From positions 23,388,050-23,452,049 of the forward strand of contig CM037869.1 in NCBI GenBank assembly GCA_021292105.1: DNA of 64,000 nt. The letters are read 5' to 3'. This document shows, piece by piece, positions 57,951-64,000 of the stretch (position 1 is the first letter of the stretch; each line of letters opens with the position of its first letter). The notes under the pieces were generated by a model that did no database searches, was not told where the DNA came from, and saw only the letters and a list, made by a program, of their open reading frames with translations. Origin of the DNA: Anadara kagoshimensis (taxonomy: Eukaryota; Mollusca; Bivalvia; Arcoida; Arcidae). Both the position numbers and the translations under genes were made by a program.

Positions 57951-59560
57951 TTATTTTTTCTCATTCATAATGCAAAATCTTGTTTTTTCACAATCACTTT
58001 TCCAATATGCCAATTTTCTGTTTTGGAAAATGAAGTTTTTAAAACTTTTATTTTGGAGTTCTGCTGTCACTTTATTCTGGTATTTTTCTTTTCACAATTT
58101 TGGCCATTACTGGTATGATACTAAATTTCACAATTGCAAGAGGTTTTATTTTCACAATTACAAGTACAATTAAGAACTTCCCAGTTTATTCAATATGCTA
58201 TTCCCAACTCTCATTCATAATAGTGAATGAATACACTCAAATAGAATGTTATTTCTTATATTTACAATCATAAAAATGTTATTAACATGACAAAAATGTA
58301 AAATTATCACTAGAATTATTTATTTTATCCAACAAAGATATGGTATTGATGGAACAGCCTTTTCCCAAATAAGGATAGAAATGTTGGAACTAAGTTAAAA
58401 TTCTGACCAATCAAACAAGACGTGATGTAACAGAATGATATTCTATGACATAATCAGATAGTTAAACATTAGGTTATCAAAGGTCATGTCGAACATTGTA
58501 TTCATTAGCAATTGAATGCCAGCAAAAACAAATAGGTTCATTTAAAGAATGTCAATTCCTTTTATAATATGAGAGTGTTGAGGGTTCATTATACTGAACC
58601 TGTTTATACTGGTCTGAAGGAGATACTGTCACTGTCCTCACCTCACAATTCTTTGTCCTGATATTTTTCATGGAAGTTTTTTAGAGAGTATTGAAGGTTC
58701 ACTATGCTATACTGAACCAGAATTTACTTCTCTAAAGAGGACACTGTCTTTATTTTTTATTATGGAAGTACAAATAAGAGTTGTTGTAGGTTCATTATAC
58801 TGAACAAGCTTTCACTGTCCTGAAGGGGGGCATTGTCTTTATTTCACAAAAACATTGCCCTCATACACACATGCATGTATATATATATATTTTATGTACC
58901 GGTAAGTTTATTACACAGAAGTTTATTGCAGTGATATTTTTACTACCAGTATGTAAGGATTACTTGGTCTTAAATTATTTTTTGCAGAATAATGCTTCTC
59001 TTTAAAACTTTCTATTTATAAATAAAACTTTAAAATATGTTAAATGTGACATTGACTGCAACAAAAAAGAGCTTTGTAGGTGACTGTACCCTGAGCTAGT
59101 TCTCTCTCTATATATATACACATACATAAATCTACAGGTAGTTATTTTTTCCACTCTGACAAGTACAACTGCTCTGTGATGTCTGTTCTATGATATATGA
59201 AGTAGCTAACAATTTTATGTATAAGTACCTTAACAGAGTTCAAATCTGCCAGATCAATAAATTTTTGTGTGAAGTCGTGTGAAGTTTGCAATTGGAATTT
59301 TAATTATTTACCTTTAAACCAATAAGTTGACGCAATATAAGTTCAATATTTATTGTTTATTTATAAAGTTATCCTAGTACTTTTTTAGTTGTTATGCACA
59401 TAGGAACTTTCTATTTTACTTGTGGGAGATTACGTAACACTTTAGTTATCTCTGTGATCACCCTGTATGAAGGTGTATACCAGTTATAAATAGTAGTATA
59501 CTCTTATGACTAATTGTTTACCTGAAAATAACAGTAAATAAGTGCAGGGGGTCTGTGCTA
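57951..59560. other. Intronic DNA without recognised features
   Basis: AT-rich. A triplicated phrase near 58575-58830 ('gagggttcattatactgaac', 'actgtcctgaag') suggests an old ~110-bp tandem repeat. No exon is supported. Confidence 0.35.
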
Positions 59561-60046
59561 CCGGAAATATTCAACAGGTTAACCCCGCGACCTTGGCTAC
59601 TTATGAATATTCATGAATAGAAAGGTTTTATCTAGCCAGTGAAGCTCCTCCTTTCTGTGGTTTTATGTAGTGTAACAGTTCAAATGAACAGCTGATCGAT
59701 CGAAGAGGTTGTCTTGTTGTATGCGTTGGTGTAGATTGTGTGGTAATTAACTTTGGGTGGATCATTATTTTTTCATGGATTTTTACACATCCAACGTCTT
59801 TATTAAGTTTGGGTTGGACTGATATTTATTGAATTTGGTTGATGCATGTATATGTATATATAGATGGTTTTGCAGCAATCAGGTGGCATATAGTGTTATC
59901 TATAACTTCTAGATACAGGACTTAAAGTTGATTAACTTTTTATCTACATAACTTTTTACTCGGGAGATTTATTTTTAATCTTTATCCAGGATTGTAAATA
60001 TTGAGCTATATTATACAATCTGATAATATTTATTCTTAATATTGAA

Positions 60047-60540
60047 ATGTGCTCTACTGTTATGGTACTCACCATGGATATGCAGCCAGCTTTACAAAAA
60101 CAAGACTTAATGTTACATCATCTAGTGGACACTAATTATAATACCCAACCATATATCGACACCGGTGGTCATTCCTGTGGTGTCCAGACTGGACACCCTG
60201 ACCATATGTATCTTGATAACAGATTTAGTGACAATGGCATTAGCGGTCATTCTTGTGACAATCACACTGGACAGTTAGACCATATGTATTGCAATAATAA
60301 TAACAGATTACACAAAAATGACATTGGTCATTCGTGTGGTGTCCAAACTGGACAGTTAAGCAATATCTATCTTGATAATGGCAGCCTAAGTAAAAAAGAC
60401 AATGACCACTCTCTTGATAATAGCAGATTAAGCAATAAAAAGGATAATCTGAGCAATAGAGGATTATCTCCACATTGTCGACAAGAAGATAGTTACAATG
60501 TGATGCTTCATACAGCATTTAGTGTTTTAAAGACTTTCTG
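60047..60540 (+). CDS. Candidate TSC22 alternative first exon C
   Basis: ATG at 60047, 164 codons plus two bases, donor TTCTG|GTAAGA. The exon has no visible family match. Residues 41-130 hold three clear and one degraded 26-27-residue repeats, with GHSC at 41, 67 and 94 and DHS at 120, each followed by a TG(Q/H)...Y(L/C)(D/N)N-type segment. The end, NVMLHTAFSVLKTF, is hydrophobic and loosely recalls the segment before the TSC22 box in short vertebrate isoforms (weak). The phase 2 donor equals those of exons A and B. Upstream, 59601-59625 has an ATGAATATTCAT palindrome and 59690-59702 has CAGCTGATCGATCG, possible promoter elements. Gene assignment is inferred. Confidence 0.62.
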
Positions 60541-60635
60541 GTAAGATATTTTATATAAAAAAATGTACAGTATTTCAATTATAGAGTGTCCAGATGAAAT
60601 CTGAAACATTTCGGATGACCTGTGTCACAGTAGGT

Positions 60636-60795
60636 TATGTTTCCATTCCTGGTAGCTAAAATCACCATTGGCTACTAATTTCTGAGAAATTCTCTCAAAA
60701 AGCAACCTCCATTAGCATGCGAAACTACAAAAATAGACTATTTTCACAAATTTTGGACATTTGGTTACTAATAATTTTAAAAATGTGGAAACCTA
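60636..60795 (-). repeat. MITE-like repeat B, reverse copy
   Basis: 160 bp, ends TATGTTTCCA and TGGAAACCTA, interior 'ggctactaatttctgagaaa'. It begins 96 bp after exon C. Confidence 0.8.
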
Positions 60796-61299
60796 GAGAT
60801 AGGTGTGGCATGGTAAAAAGACCTTTACTGCAACTTTTGCAAGTTTTGTAAAATCATTCTATAGATATTACCAGTAGTTAACAGCTATTTTATTTACCTG
60901 TAGCTGGTAACAGCTGGATATAAGTGAAAAAAAATCTTGACATACAATACAAAAAATGATTGATTTGCTTGATGTGTTTTGTGTAAGCTGGGGTGTAGAT
61001 ATCAAAAATATAAATATATTTATACAATTGTGTGGGCATATTTGATAACTTGTAAAACAGGTGTCTTCACTATATATTTGCATACTGCATACTAGTAAAA
61101 CAGGTATATATATAAGTTTATAATATATATATATATATTGCAGTTATTTTAATACCACTTGAATTTAAAGTGTGACCGTGACATTTTACCCAACTTATCA
61201 TAAATGTTATTTTTTTTGCTTTTATGGTAAGGTTGGGTTATTTTTTGCTCAATTAGGTTTTCTGCATTCTTGTTAAGCTTGGCCATTTAAAATCACCTC

Positions 61300-61530
61300 T
61301 GGTTTTAACCAGTTAAAACCATCCTGTCACTTTTCCCATAGTAGTCAGTACCGGTCAGTACTGGTCAAATGAAATTTAGTGTCAATGACCAGTAGTGGTC
61401 AGATAGATATATTGTTATAATTGACCAGTTACCACATTTTTAATTGACTATTATCAACCGGTTAAAACCAGTGTTGACCACTGACTGCACCTGTGCAGTA
61501 CTGGTATTAACTGGTTCTTTGTCAACCTAA
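61300..61530. repeat. Palindrome-rich ACTGGTCA cluster
   Basis: GGTTTTAACCAGTTAAAACC is self-complementary in part. 'ccggttaaaaccagt' repeats it about 140 bp on, with many 'ctggtca'/'tgaccag' motifs between. The nature is unknown. Confidence 0.5.
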
Positions 61531-61697
61531 TGCCGAGTTGAAGAGGTTTATTGCTTCACATCTATATGACTGGTATTAGTAAAACTTAATATACAGATAG
61601 CCTGGTCTGACTTTTATTGCTAATGATTTGTTCAACAGAGGTGAGTGACAGGCATCTCCATCATAAAAAATGGGAAATAAGTAAGGTCACCTGTTGT

Positions 61698-61896
61698 AAA
61701 GAGAGAGAGTTAACAAAGGGACTGGGTGAGAGAGAGAGAAGAGAGGTAAGTAGGTTAGACTAGTGTATAAAGGTACTTATGTGAGAGAGAGAGGGAGAGA
61801 GAGAGAGAGAGAGAGGGGGGGGGGTAAGGCTAGTTATAAAGGTACTTATGAGAGAGAGAGAGGGAGGTAGAATAGACTAGTGTATAAAGGTACTTA

Positions 61897-61940
<44 letters not shown>
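61698..61940. repeat. GA-rich tract with higher-order repeat
   Basis: (GA)n runs alternate with 'ctagtgtataaaggtactta', three units of about 60-70 bp, one with a run of ten G. It is complementary in composition to the CT tract at 49010. Confidence 0.85.
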
Positions 61941-61941
<1 letters not shown>

Positions 61942-62289
61942 AAGAGGATGTATGTATGTAAACTGTTCTATTCAGCTAGCCACTAAGGCAGTATAGCAGG
62001 TTAATGACCAAGGCAGAGGGCATGACATGTAGAAACAGCTGATACATTTGGAAGGCCAATTATTAGGTGGCATTAGAGTTTAGAACTTTTGAACTAACGA
62101 TATAACTTAACAGTCTGTTTTATTTCATTTAAGTTTATTAACACCAGATCAGTCAGATAATGGAAGGACACAACCCTACTCTTAAAAAGTAATAATAATA
62201 ATAAAAAAAAACAACTCTGAAATGTTGTATGTAGAGTGAACTTCACAAACTTTTTCAGTTACTAATGATTTAGCTGTGCATGCTTTTAG

Positions 62290-62540
62290 CTATTTTATAG
62301 GGGGAGTAGAGTGCAATAATGAAATTTTAGGCATCAGTCTCGGCCAAGATTCTTTTACTTATAATGAGACAGTCAGTTCTGGGATGGTGGAAGAAACTAG
62401 AGTGGCAAAGAGAAAACAACCAACCTTCAGCAAGCCAACTGACAAACTATCCATGAGTAGGACCTGTCCCGAGTGGGATTCAAACCCAAGTGATGAGGGC
62501 CACTTCAAACGAACACTTTAGACCTCTCTGTTACTGAGTT
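62290..62540 (-). repeat. tRNA-derived SINE, Ser/Leu-type head
   Basis: Tail complement 'agattcttttacttataatg', internal 'gccaactgacaaactatcca', B-box complement 'gtgggattcaaacccaag', head end 'gacctctctgttactgag'. Confidence 0.7.
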
Positions 62541-62987
62541 ATATCATCATCAGGTCTTTGACAGGGGTCAAACAACACAGAATAAGTTCATTAGCATCAC
62601 CAAGCACTCAGTCTGTTACACTGTTACCTGAAGTCCACAAATAAAGGCTCGTTACCTCTCATTGTACGGTATAGCATGATGTACATCAGGCCATTAACAG
62701 GGGTCAAACACCACAATGGTTAAGTATGTTCCTAATTGAAGAAGAAGACATCATGCATGTTACAGAGTATCTCATGATGATTTAGGAGATTTGAGCAGTT
62801 CAAAATAATGTAAATCCCAGTTGATATCATTTGACTTTATCTCAAGGATGTTGTCAGTTGCTGAAATCTGTACATTTGTAACGTACAGATGACAAGATCA
62901 GGACTGGGTAACTCAAGGATATTTTAACAGTTAAAATAATAAACATCTACTTATTTATTACAAAAAAACTAAATCTTACATACATTC

Positions 62988-63157
62988 TATGTTTCCATTC
63001 CTTGTAGCCAAAATCGCCATTGACTACTAATTTCTGAGGAATTCTTTCAAAAAGTAACCTATTTTAAGAAATTTGTGGAAAAATACTTTAAAAAGAACTG
63101 TATTTTCACAAATTTTGGAAATTTGGCTACTAATTATTTTAAATTTATGGAAACCTA
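62988..63157 (-). repeat. MITE-like repeat B, full reverse copy
   Basis: 170 bp, ends TATGTTTCCA and TGGAAACCTA, high similarity to the copy at 52456 in the opposite orientation. Confidence 0.8.
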
Positions 63158-64000
63158 GACATTGCTTGTTCCATGAATTTTTTGAAAATATTCGATCTTG
63201 TTGATTTCAAATACATGTATTTGTAAGATACAATTGTATTTTAAATCATGATCTGGATAAATATTTCTCTAGATACAGGTAAATGTTTGTACAAGATCAG
63301 TTGATCATTTTTGAGAACCCTTAATTGGGGAAATTTCTAGAAATGGAAAATTTTCCAAAATATATTAAAAACAATAACAAAAAAAGAAGAAAAAAAACCC
63401 AATAATAATGTAAAATTCTATTGTTACACCGGATTTCAAGTTGGCTGCTTTGAAAAATATTTACTGGTATATCCAGGCAATATAATACTGTTAGTTATGC
63501 AATGTTCATATATTTATATGTCATGCTGTGCATTCAATATATCTATAAAAGGAGACTTGAATTCACAGGTAGTTTATTTTATATATTTTCCTGCATGTTG
63601 ATGAATTTTAAAACTATAAAAGGAGACATGACATTTTTGTTTATTTTTTTCTTACATGTTGATGAATATTAAATTATATTTCAGTAGATAATCTTTTTAC
63701 TTCATTGACTGTGACTTTGTAAACACATTGAAGGGTGTTATGTTATAGCCATTTATAGAAATTTGATGAGACTTGTTTTTGATAATCACTATCCATTAAA
63801 TTCTTAGGTAAAATTTTTGAAATTTTTTAATTGATATAGAAATGTTTAAATGGCTAAATTCTGTCATATTTGGCCATTTTAGTCAAGAGTTCAAAATGGC
63901 TTGATTTGTCTTTTTTAGTCAAAATAAAAGACTTATTGGAGGGTACAAATCAAAGTCTTTCCTGAAATTTTTGAGAAAAAAAAAATTACAACATAGAATT

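Larger units (their letters stand above)
60541..64000 (+). other. Putative TSC22 intron continuing past the window
   Basis: No sequence encoding the TSC22 box (VVAIDNKIEQAMDLV type) was found up to 64000. Repeats B, a GA-rich tract, a SINE and a palindrome are listed separately. Confidence 0.45.

Noticed and set aside
60541-64000. Search for the TSC22 box exon
   Set aside because: No segment encoding an AIDNKIEQAMDLV-like peptide with an acceptor was found, so the gene is reported as incomplete.

Overview
This is an AT-rich, intron-rich, repeat-rich animal nuclear segment. The repeats (tRNA-derived SINEs, short palindromic MITE-like elements, hAT remnants, 5'-truncated LINE pieces, satellite arrays) and the three conserved genes point to a lophotrochozoan, most likely a bivalve mollusc. 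The species cannot be named from the sequence. Single-exon ORFs are mostly chance; the real genes emerge when short exons with matching splice phases are joined.

Layout. (1) 1-13163: no gene recognised, only scattered repeats. (2) 13164-17961, minus: a complete seven-exon PDCD10/CCM3 orthologue (214 aa). A 78-bp in-frame tandem duplication covers the end of its first coding exon. A candidate leader donor and an ETS-type promoter site lie upstream. (3) 18-26 kb: AT-rich and TTTA-rich DNA, a SINE, and a ~1.5-kb array of 21/27-bp units with an internally inverted block. (4) 26656-29695, minus: a complete four-exon TMEM254 orthologue (118 aa). (5) 29.7-33.6 kb: repeats, then a promoter-like stretch with a perfect ERE-type palindrome and a perfect CRE. 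(6) 33866 to beyond the right edge, plus: a TSC22-domain family gene (bunched/TSC22D type). The long-isoform first exon (33866-35346) carries both conserved N-terminal motifs. Two further candidate alternative first exons (50531-50781 and 60047-60540) end in the same splice phase. The exon with the TSC22 box is not in the window. The introns hold LINE fragments, a 67-bp array and a 75-bp array (each split by a hAT insertion), long CT and GA tracts, and many MITE copies.

PDCD10 and TMEM254 are tandem on the minus strand, and TMEM254 and the TSC22 gene are divergent. PDCD10 is known as a STRIPAK/GCK-III kinase adaptor, TMEM254 is a small membrane protein of unknown function, and TSC22 proteins are growth regulators. 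The sequence gives no reason to think the three act together. The strongest leads are the phase-matched TSC22 first exons (one with novel 26-27-residue repeats), the ERE/CRE pair, the upstream-ORF cascade with a TAATG overlap, the PDCD10 donor-containing duplication, and the two hAT insertions in tandem arrays.
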